NCBI GenBank assembly: GCA_019114985.1
Contig: DXEM01000019.1
Span: 1-64,000 of the forward strand
Length of the DNA: 64,000 bases
DNA from: Candidatus Anaerostipes excrementavium
Lineage (GTDB): Bacteria > Bacillota > Clostridia > Lachnospirales > Lachnospiraceae
Direction of reading: 5' to 3'
The position numbers and the translations under genes were made by a program. Every line of letters begins with the position of its first letter. Position 1 is the first letter of the stretch. Shown here one piece after another: positions 19,989 through 29,051 of this stretch. The notes beneath the pieces are model-generated. The model did not search any database. It was given only the letters and a program-made list of their open reading frames with translations, and had not been told where the DNA came from.

Positions 19989-20826
19989 ATTCTTCTCCCT
20001 TTTTCTCTTCTCGTTTGCTTCTTACTTTTTCATATCGATACCATACACCGGAATACAGGATATTTCTTAAAATCTCAATATGATCGATCAGCGGAAGCTG
20101 CTCAAATGCTTTCGAGCATTCTGCCATCATCATCGTTAAGATTGTATGGCACCGTTCCTCAAAATCAGGTTCCTCATACATCTTTCGGAATGGGTTATAG
20201 GTTCCATTCTTTCGGTCTTCTTCTATATCTTCATACGCATCCATCAGATAAACAAATTTACCGAGATAGAAACCAAATCTTACTAACAATTCTTCCCATT
20301 CATCTCTTTGATAAAGCATGATCTCTGCCATGATCTGTCCAAACATTCCTGACATATAATCAAGATCTAAGTTATCTTTTTTCTCTTCTTCCGACAGTTT
20401 CCGAAGAATACATTCGATCTTTTTCCACTTTTCCCGGTAAAAATTCTTTGAAAATCCACATTTCCTATATAAAGCCTTTGACATCAATAACTGCTTTTTC
20501 TTTTTCTCATCTTCCCAGTCATCCCGGCATTTGTAATAGGAGAGCAGCACATTCATATGTGCCGCATAATCTGTAATCTCATTGATCCTTGTGGGATGTT
20601 CCTGAAACGGATGAGCCACACATTTGGTCATTCCCTGAACCGTCTGCGGTTCATACAGACTGGTCAGCATCATCACCAGGAATGTCATATCATAAGATAG
20701 AGTCATCTGTCCGATCTTTCCATAGTGCTCTTTTAGCTTCTTGCATAATCCGCAGTAATATCCATGGTAAACATCAAATTCTTTAAATTTCATCTCTGGC
20801 TTATTGACTATGATATACCCGAACAT
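19972..20826 (-). CDS. DUF5685-like protein with squalene/phytoene-synthase-like Asp-rich motifs
   Basis: [36 protein letters not shown] and DAYED...RKNGTYNP motifs. Confidence 0.75.
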   Translation of the reverse strand: MFGYIIVNKPEMKFKEFDVYHGYYCGLCKKLKEHYGKIGQMTLSYDMTFLVMMLTSLYEPQTVQGMTKCVAHPFQEHPTRINEITDYAAHMNVLLSYYKCRDDWEDEKKKKQLLMSKALYRKCGFSKNFYREKWKKIECILRKLSEEEKKDNLDLDYMSGMFGQIMAEIMLYQRDEWEELLVRFGFYLGKFVYLMDAYEDIEEDRKNGTYNPFRKMYEEPDFEERCHTILTMMMAECSKAFEQLPLIDHIEILRNILYSGVWYRYEKVRSKREEKKGEEYDGSI

Positions 20827-20827
20827 C

Positions 20828-21250
20828 TTAACTCCTTTTTATAAATGTTTCTCCGCATTTTGGACAGCGTACCTCGATCTTTCCTTTTCCTCTTGGAATA
20901 CGAATCTTCTGCCTGCATCCCGGACAAGTATAGATATGATAATATCTCCTCTGGCTCATGCGGTCCCTTCGTACACGGAAAAAATTCCGAATGCCGTTTG
21001 TTTTCTGAAGGAATCGATTATTTTCCTCTGTTCTTTTGTAAATATTTCTGGAAAATGCCCGAAAATAACAGTAGCTCATATTGATCAGGGAAAGCCAATA
21101 TAAAATCGTCGCCACAGAAAGCGGTCCGATCTGAATCCGTCCGGTGATCAATGATAAAATCAAAGTTACAAAAAATATTTTTACTAAAAATCGGTTCAGG
21201 TCGTCATATCCGTACCTGCCCTGCATAAATTGATTGAATCTGTCTCTCAT
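20828..21250 (-). CDS. Membrane protein with C-terminal zinc ribbon
   Basis: YTCPGCRQKIRIPRGKGKIEVRCPKCGETF; two N-terminal TM segments. Confidence 0.8.
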   Translation of the reverse strand: MRDRFNQFMQGRYGYDDLNRFLVKIFFVTLILSLITGRIQIGPLSVATILYWLSLINMSYCYFRAFSRNIYKRTEENNRFLQKTNGIRNFFRVRRDRMSQRRYYHIYTCPGCRQKIRIPRGKGKIEVRCPKCGETFIKRS

Positions 21251-21750
21251 GTCTGCCCATCTCCTTTGACATATACGCCGCAAAGCGAATGATCTGTTAC
21301 AAATCCCTGCGCCAGCTTATCCCAAAGCTTTAACAGCTGTTCCATATCCTTCTGCCCCATATAATCCATCACTCTTAAGAACCAGCGATCCAATTCTTTT
21401 TTAGAATCGCCGTAGGTCAGCGTCCCTTTCTCTGTCAGCCTGACCATTGTATTCCTGCGGTTCCATCTGCCGCATCTGCGGGTTACATAACCCTTTCGTT
21501 CCATTCCCCGCACCATTCTGGAAACCGCCGGCGAGGAAACATCTAACGCTTTGGCTATCGCCGATACACTGATGCCTTCTTCCCTGCTGTCCATCTCACA
21601 TCCTCTGTCAATAACCTCCAGCATAAAGAATTCTTCCCTGGAAATTCCATGTAAATGCGAGGAAAAATCAATCTTTAACATCTTTCGGAACAAGCGGATC
21701 ATGGAATCTTCCATTTCTTTTTGCTTCATCGCCTCATTCCCTCTTACCAT
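21247..21750 (-). CDS. MarR family transcriptional regulator
   Basis: GISVSAIAKALDVSSPAVSRMVRGMERKGYVTRR...RNTMVRLTEKG. Confidence 0.92.
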   Translation of the reverse strand: MVRGNEAMKQKEMEDSMIRLFRKMLKIDFSSHLHGISREEFFMLEVIDRGCEMDSREEGISVSAIAKALDVSSPAVSRMVRGMERKGYVTRRCGRWNRRNTMVRLTEKGTLTYGDSKKELDRWFLRVMDYMGQKDMEQLLKLWDKLAQGFVTDHSLCGVYVKGDGQT

Positions 21751-21936
21751 AAATAGTTAACACTGTTATCAATAGTACAGGGAAAAGCATATCACCCAAA
21801 TGAGTGCACTGTCAATAAAACACCTATGAATAATTTATAAACAGAAAATTTATAATTGTAAAAAGAAGCCGATGGAATCTCTTCCCGTTCCGACTTTCGT
21901 CAGTCAAAGAGAGCCCATCGGCATCCTCATTCAGCT

Positions 21937-22617
21937 TTATTTTAAACAAAATTCCATGAGTCCGTCATTTTGCATTTCATCTTGATCGGACAAATAAAAC
22001 TCACATATCATCTTGCCCTCTGCTGTCAATTCCAGCTGCTTTACTTTGTATTTTACCAGCTCACTAATAGATATTTCTCCATCAGATTCCCAAACTGCAG
22101 TCGCTAGGATTCCGGTGAGATTTCCTGCCTCAGACTTTAAAAAGATAGCACTGAATCCTCCGGATGGATTGACGCGAACAATCGAAGTCTCTCCCGTTTT
22201 GTCATCCTGAGTTTTCTCATAAAAACGCTCCAGTGCCTGTCCATTTTCCATAACCGCACCGCTTTCAGAGGCGATAGCGGATAATCCCTGGCTTCCCATC
22301 GCTTTTAAAACTTTTTGTTTATCATCTGCAGAGATTGCTTTTCCTGCTTCTTGATATGGAAAAATCCCATGATACGCCTTGGCCGCTTGTTTGACGACTG
22401 TTTCTGCCTGCTGCTTTTCTTCCTCAGACACACTGAGAGGTTTCCAGGTGTTCTCCTCCCCGGCTGTCTCCTCTGCTTTATAGCTGTCTTTCTCTTCCGC
22501 TTTGCCGCCGCATCCTGTACTTAAAATCCCAATCAAAAATAATACAAAAAACAATCGGACGCTTCTCTTACTCCAACATATATGCTTCCAGGATTTTCTT
22601 GGTTTTTCCAACCACAT
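21937..22617 (-). CDS. Lipoprotein of unknown function
   Basis: LFFVLFLIGILSTGCGG lipobox; overlaps end of upstream PBP gene. Confidence 0.7.
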   Translation of the reverse strand: MWLEKPRKSWKHICWSKRSVRLFFVLFLIGILSTGCGGKAEEKDSYKAEETAGEENTWKPLSVSEEEKQQAETVVKQAAKAYHGIFPYQEAGKAISADDKQKVLKAMGSQGLSAIASESGAVMENGQALERFYEKTQDDKTGETSIVRVNPSGGFSAIFLKSEAGNLTGILATAVWESDGEISISELVKYKVKQLELTAEGKMICEFYLSDQDEMQNDGLMEFCLK

Positions 22618-24511
22618 ATCCGCTTCCTCCTCGTCCTTTTACATCTTCAACCATGGAAATCATTTCAACCTCATCGTCTTTCCCATTCTTTTTCGTGAAT
22701 GTTACAAACCACCCCAGTTCAGTGCCGGAAACATCCTCTTTGGAATCTTTGATTTCCGCGGTTCCGGTCTTGCCGAAAATCTTCAGTCCCTGTGTTTTTG
22801 CCTGATGTCCGGTTCCATGGGCATCATCGATCACTGCTTCCATAGAATCTTTGATCTGATCGACTGCTTTTTCGGAAAACACTTTGGTTTTCCATATCTT
22901 TTCTTTTTCGTTTTTCTCCTTTGTAAGCCTAGGAAGCAGCATGTCTCCCTGATTTTCAAATGCAGAATAAATCGAAAGCATATGCACCGGATTCATCATG
23001 ATTTTTCCTTGTCCATAGCCGCTGTCTGCCAGCTGAATCTCCGATTCGAATCCATCGCTTTCTCCATAAGAAGACTTTGTCAGTCCAAAATCAAAAGACA
23101 GTTCTTCGCCAAAACCAATCGCTTCCAACTCTTTCTGAAGGAGATCCCCTCCTATCTTTAAGGCTGCTTGGGCAAAATAAATGTTATCAGAATATATCAT
23201 CGCATTTCTTAAATTATGATTTTGGTATCCATGAAGGGTCGTCACATAATATCCGCCCCAGCTTTTATCCTTCTGCCAGCTTGTTCCGTTGTTTCCAAAA
23301 TCCTCTTCCGCCGTAAATTTGCCTTCCGTCAGCCCAATGGCTCCGATAATCGGCTTCATAGAAGATCCCGGACACCAAACCGCTTTCCATCGATTCTGCA
23401 TTGGCAGAGCCTCATCCTGGGACAAACTCTTCCAGTCCTCCTGGCTCATCCCCCAGGAAAGCGCCTGATTATCATAAGACGGTGTGCTGACAAGAGCCAA
23501 AATCTCTCCGGACTTTGGATCCATTGCACAATGAGCCCCTTTATCTTTTTTAAACTGCTCATATATTTCCTGCTGAAGATCCCTGTCAATCGTTGTCTGA
23601 AGATCCTGTCCATTTTCCTCCGGTTTGATTGCCAGCTTCTTTTTTGTTCTTCCGTTTTCATCCTGGATTGAGATCATCTTTCCGTCTTTTCCCTTTAACT
23701 TCTCGTCATAAAGTTTTTCCAAACCGGCTTTTCCTTCGCCATTTTGCACATAGCCGGTAAGGTGCGCCGCTGCCTCTCCCAGAGGATACACCCGCTGGAT
23801 CGTACCTGATACCATAATTCCGCCGATATCCAGCACTTCATCCGGATATCCATCCATAGTCTGAATCGGTACAAATGATGTATCTTTCACCCATTTTTGC
23901 TCCAGTTTTTTATTAATTTCTTCTTCCGTAAGATCCAGGGCTTTCGCCAATCGGCGAACCGTATCGTCCTCCATCTTCCCGGGAACAATGCCGATCGAAT
24001 CTACCTCCCCTTGTCCTGCAAGAAGAATCCCATCTCTATCTGTAATCTTTCCCCGCTTTGCCTCGATTGTCTGGACTTTCACTTTATCTTCTGATGTCAG
24101 ATCCGGGAAAATCACCGAATCATCCCAATCCATCTTATATGTTCCATGTTCTTTCATAAATCTGGTTTTCGTGCTGAATTGAATATTCCCTGCGCTCGTC
24201 TCCATCTCCACACGATATGCCACGGTTTCTTCCCGTTTCTTCGATGTCACCTGAACATTCAAATGTTTCATGGAAATACCTTCGTAAATATTGCGGTTTC
24301 TGGCAATAAACGCTTCTTTGGAAATGCTTTTTTGACTGTCTTCGTCCAACATGGCATACATTTCCCCATATTTTCCATCTTCCAGATATGCCATATACCT
24401 TAAAAGAAGATTTCCGGGACTGTTCAAAATATGATTTTTCACAAATAAAATCGCTCCGGCCGCTGCCAGAAGGACCGCAACGCCCATCAATGTTTTCTTG
24501 ACTCTTGTCAT
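22568..24511 (-). CDS. Class B penicillin-binding protein with MecA-like NTF2 N-terminal domain
   Basis: NTF2-like N-terminal region (LLLRYMAYLEDGKYGEMYAMLDEDSQ), RGKITDRDGILLA, CPGSSMKPI, YSDN, KTGTAE. Confidence 0.88.
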   Translation of the reverse strand: MTRVKKTLMGVAVLLAAAGAILFVKNHILNSPGNLLLRYMAYLEDGKYGEMYAMLDEDSQKSISKEAFIARNRNIYEGISMKHLNVQVTSKKREETVAYRVEMETSAGNIQFSTKTRFMKEHGTYKMDWDDSVIFPDLTSEDKVKVQTIEAKRGKITDRDGILLAGQGEVDSIGIVPGKMEDDTVRRLAKALDLTEEEINKKLEQKWVKDTSFVPIQTMDGYPDEVLDIGGIMVSGTIQRVYPLGEAAAHLTGYVQNGEGKAGLEKLYDEKLKGKDGKMISIQDENGRTKKKLAIKPEENGQDLQTTIDRDLQQEIYEQFKKDKGAHCAMDPKSGEILALVSTPSYDNQALSWGMSQEDWKSLSQDEALPMQNRWKAVWCPGSSMKPIIGAIGLTEGKFTAEEDFGNNGTSWQKDKSWGGYYVTTLHGYQNHNLRNAMIYSDNIYFAQAALKIGGDLLQKELEAIGFGEELSFDFGLTKSSYGESDGFESEIQLADSGYGQGKIMMNPVHMLSIYSAFENQGDMLLPRLTKEKNEKEKIWKTKVFSEKAVDQIKDSMEAVIDDAHGTGHQAKTQGLKIFGKTGTAEIKDSKEDVSGTELGWFVTFTKKNGKDDEVEMISMVEDVKGRGGSGYVVGKTKKILEAYMLE

Positions 24512-24584
24512 TGATACTCCCCTTTCTCTTCTCTTTGTTGTCTATAATATTACATATGTAAGATTTAAAGTCAAGGTGATCTTT

Positions 24585-25070
24585 CTATTTTTTGGGCGGA
24601 TGCTCTTCTAAATACTGATGAAAAATCCCTGCCGCCATTGCTGCCAGATTGGGACAGGGCCTTTTCTTGTAATATGCCTCTGTCCTATGGGATGGCTCCG
24701 GATCATCCTTTCCTTTTCCCAAGCCTAACAGATCTCTGCATACGATCGATCCGTTTTCCTTTCGAAATTGTTCCGCCAGATGTTGAATTCGCTGATAATG
24801 TTCTTTTTTTGCCTCATAATCCTTGGGATCACCATATCCGTACAGATAACCTGCTGCCATAAACATTCCGCTCACACAGCCGCAGACTTCCCGGAGCCGC
24901 CCCATTCCTCCTCCGAAGGAGGAACTGATTTTCGCCGCAGTCTCAAAATCCATCTCATAATAGTCCTGAAATGCCAAAAATACAGACTGAGAACAATTAT
25001 AACCCTCCATGAACAATCGTTTCGCTTCTTTTGCATATTTGCTTTCTTCTTCCGTTTTCAATGATTTCAC
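24585..25070 (-). CDS. C_GCAxxG_C_C family redox protein
   Basis: GYNCSQSVFLAF...SSFGGGMGRLREVCGCVSGMFMAAG. Confidence 0.88.
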   Translation of the reverse strand: MKSLKTEEESKYAKEAKRLFMEGYNCSQSVFLAFQDYYEMDFETAAKISSSFGGGMGRLREVCGCVSGMFMAAGYLYGYGDPKDYEAKKEHYQRIQHLAEQFRKENGSIVCRDLLGLGKGKDDPEPSHRTEAYYKKRPCPNLAAMAAGIFHQYLEEHPPKK

Positions 25071-25142
25071 CTCCGCTTTTATTCATTATATCAACTTTTA
25101 TGCTATACTAAAAGAAAAACACAGAATAGGAGACAGAACACT

Positions 25143-25814
25143 ATGATGATTGGAACCATCGCAAACACCTGCACAATCTTAGCCGGCAGCGTGCTTGGAA
25201 GCATCTTAAAACGAGGCATCAAGGAAAAATATCAAACCTGCCTTTACAATGCTATGGGTCTTGCAGCTTTAGGCATCGGAATCAATGCTATCACGTCGAA
25301 TATGGCGGACAGCCAATATCCGGTACTGTTCATTGTAAGCCTTGCCATCGGAAGTCTTGCCGGAACAATCCTGGATCTGGACGGCAGATTCCATGGACTG
25401 ATGGGACGCTTTGGAAAATCTGAACTGGCCAAAGGGCTTTCCACGGGAATCCTGCTTTATTGTATCGGAAGCCTCTCCATCCTTGGTCCAATCCAGAGCG
25501 CCCTCTATGGTGATAATACCTACCTTTTTACCAATGCGACCCTGGACTTTGTTACTTCCACTGTGCTTGCCTCTACCTACGGCATCGGAATGGCTTTCGC
25601 AGCCCCTGTCCTGTTTTGCTGGCAAGGCAGCATTTATCTGGGTGCATCTTTCCTTCAGACATTTTTAACCGACGCTCTGATGGGAGAAATCACCATCGTC
25701 GGAGGTTTTTTGATTGCGGCTTCCGGCCTTTCCATTTTAAATGTGAAAGATATGAAGACTTTAAATATGCTCCCATCCCTTTTGATCCCGATCCTGTTTT
25801 TCCTTTTCGTGTAA
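25143..25814 (+). CDS. DUF554 family membrane protein
   Basis: MMIGTIANTCTILAGSVLGSILKRGIKEKY...GLAALGIGI. Confidence 0.88.
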   Translation: MMIGTIANTCTILAGSVLGSILKRGIKEKYQTCLYNAMGLAALGIGINAITSNMADSQYPVLFIVSLAIGSLAGTILDLDGRFHGLMGRFGKSELAKGLSTGILLYCIGSLSILGPIQSALYGDNTYLFTNATLDFVTSTVLASTYGIGMAFAAPVLFCWQGSIYLGASFLQTFLTDALMGEITIVGGFLIAASGLSILNVKDMKTLNMLPSLLIPILFFLFV

Positions 25815-25820
25815 GGATCT

Positions 25821-26639
25821 CTAATGAACCGTATCTATTCTGAATAATTGATACAAATCTTTTCTTCGGTTTGTAAATACAGGGTTTTCCTGTCGGGCTC
25901 TATCGATTTGATCGAGTTCAATCTCCCCGACCAGGAGCCCTTCTCCTAACCCTCCCCGCAGAATCTCTCTTCCATAAGGGTCAAATCCAAGGCTTCTTCC
26001 CATATAATGTTCTCCGCAATGACAGCATCCAAATACATACATTTCATTCTCAATGGCCCTGGCTTGCAGCAGGACTTTCCATTGCATGAATTTTCCTTCT
26101 CCCGAAACCCAGGCAGAAGGATACAGCATCATTTCTGTCCCTTCCAAAGCTTCAAGGCGAGCTAGCTCAGGAAAGCGCAGATCATAACAAGTCCCAATCC
26201 CCAATCTCCCAATCGGAGAATCTATCGGCTGGAAAATCTGATCCCCGGGAATGGTCTGTTTCGACTCTTTCCATTGGTAAGCATCAAACAAATGCGCCTT
26301 TCTGTAAAATCCTCTTTGGTTCCCCTCACTGTCAGATACGATGATCGTATTATAACTGCGCCCTTTTTCTTCTCCGATTTCATTCATTCCAAATGCCATC
26401 CAGATTCCATATCGTTTCCCAATATTTCTCATCTCCTGCACAAATTCTCCATCGATTTTTTGTCCTTTTCCCTGGTAGGAGCCGTCTCGCAGAGGATAAT
26501 AGGTCATAAAATATTCAGGGAACAACAGCAGCTTCACCTGCTGTCTCGCTGCTTCCCGGGCATATTTGTCTGCTTTTTTTATATTTTCTTTCCAATCTGC
26601 CGAAGAATCAACCTGCGCCAATCCGATTTTTTTTATCAT
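25821..26639 (-). CDS. Carbon-nitrogen hydrolase (nitrilase superfamily)
   Basis: LLLFPEYFMTYYP, YRKAHLFD, GTCYDLRFPELARLEALEG. Confidence 0.93.
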   Translation of the reverse strand: MIKKIGLAQVDSSADWKENIKKADKYAREAARQQVKLLLFPEYFMTYYPLRDGSYQGKGQKIDGEFVQEMRNIGKRYGIWMAFGMNEIGEEKGRSYNTIIVSDSEGNQRGFYRKAHLFDAYQWKESKQTIPGDQIFQPIDSPIGRLGIGTCYDLRFPELARLEALEGTEMMLYPSAWVSGEGKFMQWKVLLQARAIENEMYVFGCCHCGEHYMGRSLGFDPYGREILRGGLGEGLLVGEIELDQIDRARQENPVFTNRRKDLYQLFRIDTVH

Positions 26640-26650
26640 CTTTTTCTCCT

Positions 26651-27580
26651 TTAAAATAAACGTAATTGAGGATCAATATAAGTCTCCTGTTTTGCCTCCT
26701 GCACCGTATCTCCCGGATTTAATCTTCCAATGAGCAGGGGCGACGACGGGTCATGCAGTTTCCGATTCCAGGATACCGATTCCTGATCATAATTTGCATA
26801 GCAGTAAATACAGCCATGTCCGCATGTATTATATGCGCCGATATCCGCACCCAGCAGACATCTGCACCCTTCCCGGATCATTTTGCCGCGGGATGGTACT
26901 TCCAAATATTCCCCAATCGCCTGCTCGATCACATCCTGCCGCATACAGCCGCCGCAGTCTGCTCCATAGGGTTCCAATTCCGTTCCCTCACAGCAAGTCA
27001 TGATTTGAATTCCATTTTTCTTCCCGATTTTCACAAACTCTTTTCCGATTGCGATCCGATCTTTTCTCTCGACTCGTTTTGCCTTGGGAAAATTCCGTCT
27101 GGTCTTCTCATATAGATCAATAAAACTGATCACACATCGCTTAGTACAGCCATTTAATGCCTTCGCCATAGTCTCAAACGCATGAAAATGGTAGGCAAGG
27201 TCGTAAACATCCGTAAGAAAAATCGGATCATACCGCCAAATCACACGTTCTGCGCCAACTTTCCCGGACAGTTCCTGAAAAGAAGCTATAACCTTTTGTT
27301 TCTTGGGAACGTATGGTTCTATCTCTTCGCCGTAGGGAGTGATCGTAACATACCAAAGCTGCCGGAACGGATCCAGTTCTTTTAGTCTGGAAAGCATAGG
27401 CTCCGGGTTTTTCGTGCAGAAACAAAGGCAGTCCACTACTTCCGGATCCAAACGGTACCTTAAGATCTGCTCCGGATTATAGGGATTTCGAACCAATACA
27501 TATCCCTCCCTGATTCGTTGATAAAACCATGTACTAAAAAATGCCGGAATATCCGTTCTATTTCCTGTATTCAGTATCAT
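26651..27580 (-). CDS. DUF1848 family protein
   Basis: DIPAFFSTWFYQRIREGYVLVRNPYNPEQI...CGHGCIYCYANYD. Confidence 0.88.
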   Translation of the reverse strand: MILNTGNRTDIPAFFSTWFYQRIREGYVLVRNPYNPEQILRYRLDPEVVDCLCFCTKNPEPMLSRLKELDPFRQLWYVTITPYGEEIEPYVPKKQKVIASFQELSGKVGAERVIWRYDPIFLTDVYDLAYHFHAFETMAKALNGCTKRCVISFIDLYEKTRRNFPKAKRVERKDRIAIGKEFVKIGKKNGIQIMTCCEGTELEPYGADCGGCMRQDVIEQAIGEYLEVPSRGKMIREGCRCLLGADIGAYNTCGHGCIYCYANYDQESVSWNRKLHDPSSPLLIGRLNPGDTVQEAKQETYIDPQLRLF

Positions 27581-27700
27581 ATTTTTCCCTTTCCTTTTGT
27601 ATTATCTTATCACATGGAATCCAAAAAGAAACACTTTCTTCTTATTTCGACACTTTGTCTCTGTCTTTGGCATATCCTAAGAAAAAAAGGAATGATATCT

Positions 27701-27859
27701 ATGTTTGGCAATACACGACGCAGACCTGGCTGTCCGCCTTGTCCTCCATGCCGATGCGGCAGGGATCGATGGGATAACCGCAGAGATGATCGCAGGGACG
27801 ACCGCAGAGATGACCGACGAGATGATCGCAGAGATCATCGGCAAGACTGGAGATCATAA
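27701..27859 (+). CDS. Small repeat protein (52 aa), PCPPC motif plus RRDD repeats
   Basis: ATG27701 with RBS aaaaaaaggaatg; MFGNTRRRPGCPPCPPCRCGRDRWDNRRDDRRDDRRDDRRDDRRDHRQDWRS; ORF track start (27518) is upstream. Confidence 0.55.
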   Translation: MFGNTRRRPGCPPCPPCRCGRDRWDNRRDDRRDDRRDDRRDDRRDHRQDWRS

Positions 27860-27920
27860 AGAATAAGAAAGAATCCTGCTTTGCTGGATTTTTCGCCTGC
27901 GGCGGGGCGCTTTAGTGACG

Positions 27921-28042
27921 TTTTCCACACCGCCGCAGTGCGTCTTCGTTCCACTCCGGTCGGCGCAGAGCAAATGTCCACCGGACATTTTGCGCCCTCG
28001 CGGAGCGTTTTATTTCATAGGATTGGAGTTTCCTATGAAATA
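27921..28042 (+). repeat. Dispersed palindromic repeat, long copy
   Basis: ttttccacaccgccgcagtg...ctcgcggagcgttttatttcataggattggagtttcctatgaaata. Confidence 0.85.
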
Positions 28043-28108
28043 AAAAAAACAGTCATTTCTGACTGACAAACAATACGCAAAATATGCTTCTTTCTGAATT
28101 CAAAAATA

Positions 28109-28200
28109 AGAAGTTATCCGGCAGGCGTCGCCTCTCCTGCATCTCTTTTGACCCAAAGGGTGCGTGGCTGCAACGAATTTTACCACCTCAGATAACTTCT
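28109..28200. other. Compact multi-stem element (structured RNA or MITE-like), 92 nt
   Basis: Perfect 10-bp terminal inverted repeat AGAAGTTATC/GATAACTTCT enclosing GCAGG/CCTGC, ACCC/GGGT and GTGG/CCAC stems. Confidence 0.5.
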
Positions 28201-28233
28201 CATTAATTTTATTATATCTAGATTATATAATGT

Positions 28234-28635
28234 TTATTCTTTTTTGTAAAGGATTGTTTTGTTTCTCAAATAATTCTGCAATCTTCTTTCACTTATCTTC
28301 CAACATGATATTATTGAATTTTTGTAATTAGGGTTATCACCTGAAGTACATATCCTTAATACTATTTGGGTGTATTCTTTTCCCGTCTTTATTTTTTTAA
28401 TGATAAGCCCTGTATTCTTATGTTTATCTTCCATGATAAAATCTGGTTCCCAAATAATCTCTGATAAATAATCAATAACTTCTTTATAAGCCTCTGGGTG
28501 TCTTTCCAATATATGTTGTATCTGATTGTCTGTAATGATGACCTCATCTGTTATAATATCCTTCGTAATGCAGCTGTAAATATCGCGATTAATTTTCCCT
28601 ACTGAATGCACCTGAACGCCCTCTTTTGTAATCAA
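28234..28635 (-). CDS. PBECR-like nuclease-fold protein (phage/polymorphic-toxin associated), standalone
   Basis: IITDNQIQHILERHPEAYKEVIDYLSEIIWEPDFIMEDKHKNTGLIIKKI...KNSIISCWKISERRLQNYLRN; AT-rich. Confidence 0.5.
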   Translation of the reverse strand: MITKEGVQVHSVGKINRDIYSCITKDIITDEVIITDNQIQHILERHPEAYKEVIDYLSEIIWEPDFIMEDKHKNTGLIIKKIKTGKEYTQIVLRICTSGDNPNYKNSIISCWKISERRLQNYLRNKTILYKKE

Positions 28636-28695
28636 TAAATTAATTATATCAAAATTAATCGCTTTTTCAACTGATTACTTAAAAATTTCCCATTA

Positions 28696-28772
28696 TTTTC
28701 CACACCGCCGCAGTGTGGTTCTCGCGGAGCCGTTTTTATTTCATAGGATTGGAGTTTCTGTAAAATAGAAAA
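28696..28772 (+). repeat. Dispersed palindromic repeat, internally deleted copy
   Basis: ttttccacaccgccgcagtg + ctcgcggagccgtttttatttcataggattggagttt, same orientation as 27921-28042. Confidence 0.85.
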
Positions 28773-28811
28773 AATGCCATCCCCGGCTCTCGCCAAAAAC
28801 AGCATCTTTAG

Positions 28812-28884
28812 TACGCGATGAGGGGTTCGAACCCTCGACACCCTGATTAAGAGTCAGGTGCTCTGCCAGCTGAGCTAATCACGC
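28812..28884 (-). tRNA. tRNA-Lys (anticodon CTT)
   Basis: GCGTGATTAGCTCAGCTGGCAGAGCACCTGACTCTTAATCAGGGTGTCGAGGGTTCGAACCCCTCATCGCGTA cloverleaf. Confidence 0.95.
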
Positions 28885-29051
28885 ATATCTTATTTAATTT
28901 CGCCTCATCTCTGACGCAAGAATTATTATATATGATTGTTTCCAAGAATGCAAGCACAAATTTAATTTTTTTTCATTTTTCTGTTTTCACTTGTGAAATC
29001 AAGCTTCTGAAATTATAATAAGGTTATCATGAAAAAAGGAGGCCCGCCTCT

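Noticed and set aside
19446-20321. 291-aa plus-strand ORF
   Set aside because: Runs antisense across the J-domain and DUF5685 genes, which have clear motifs; no recognisable product.
27776-27850. Short periodic repeats considered as a CRISPR array
   Set aside because: 12-bp units with no spacers, in frame with an RRDD protein; no cas genes nearby.
28109-28200. Integron attC site
   Set aside because: The terminal inverted repeat has GTT on the 5' side and AAC on the 3' side, opposite to R''/R' box arrangement; no integrase.
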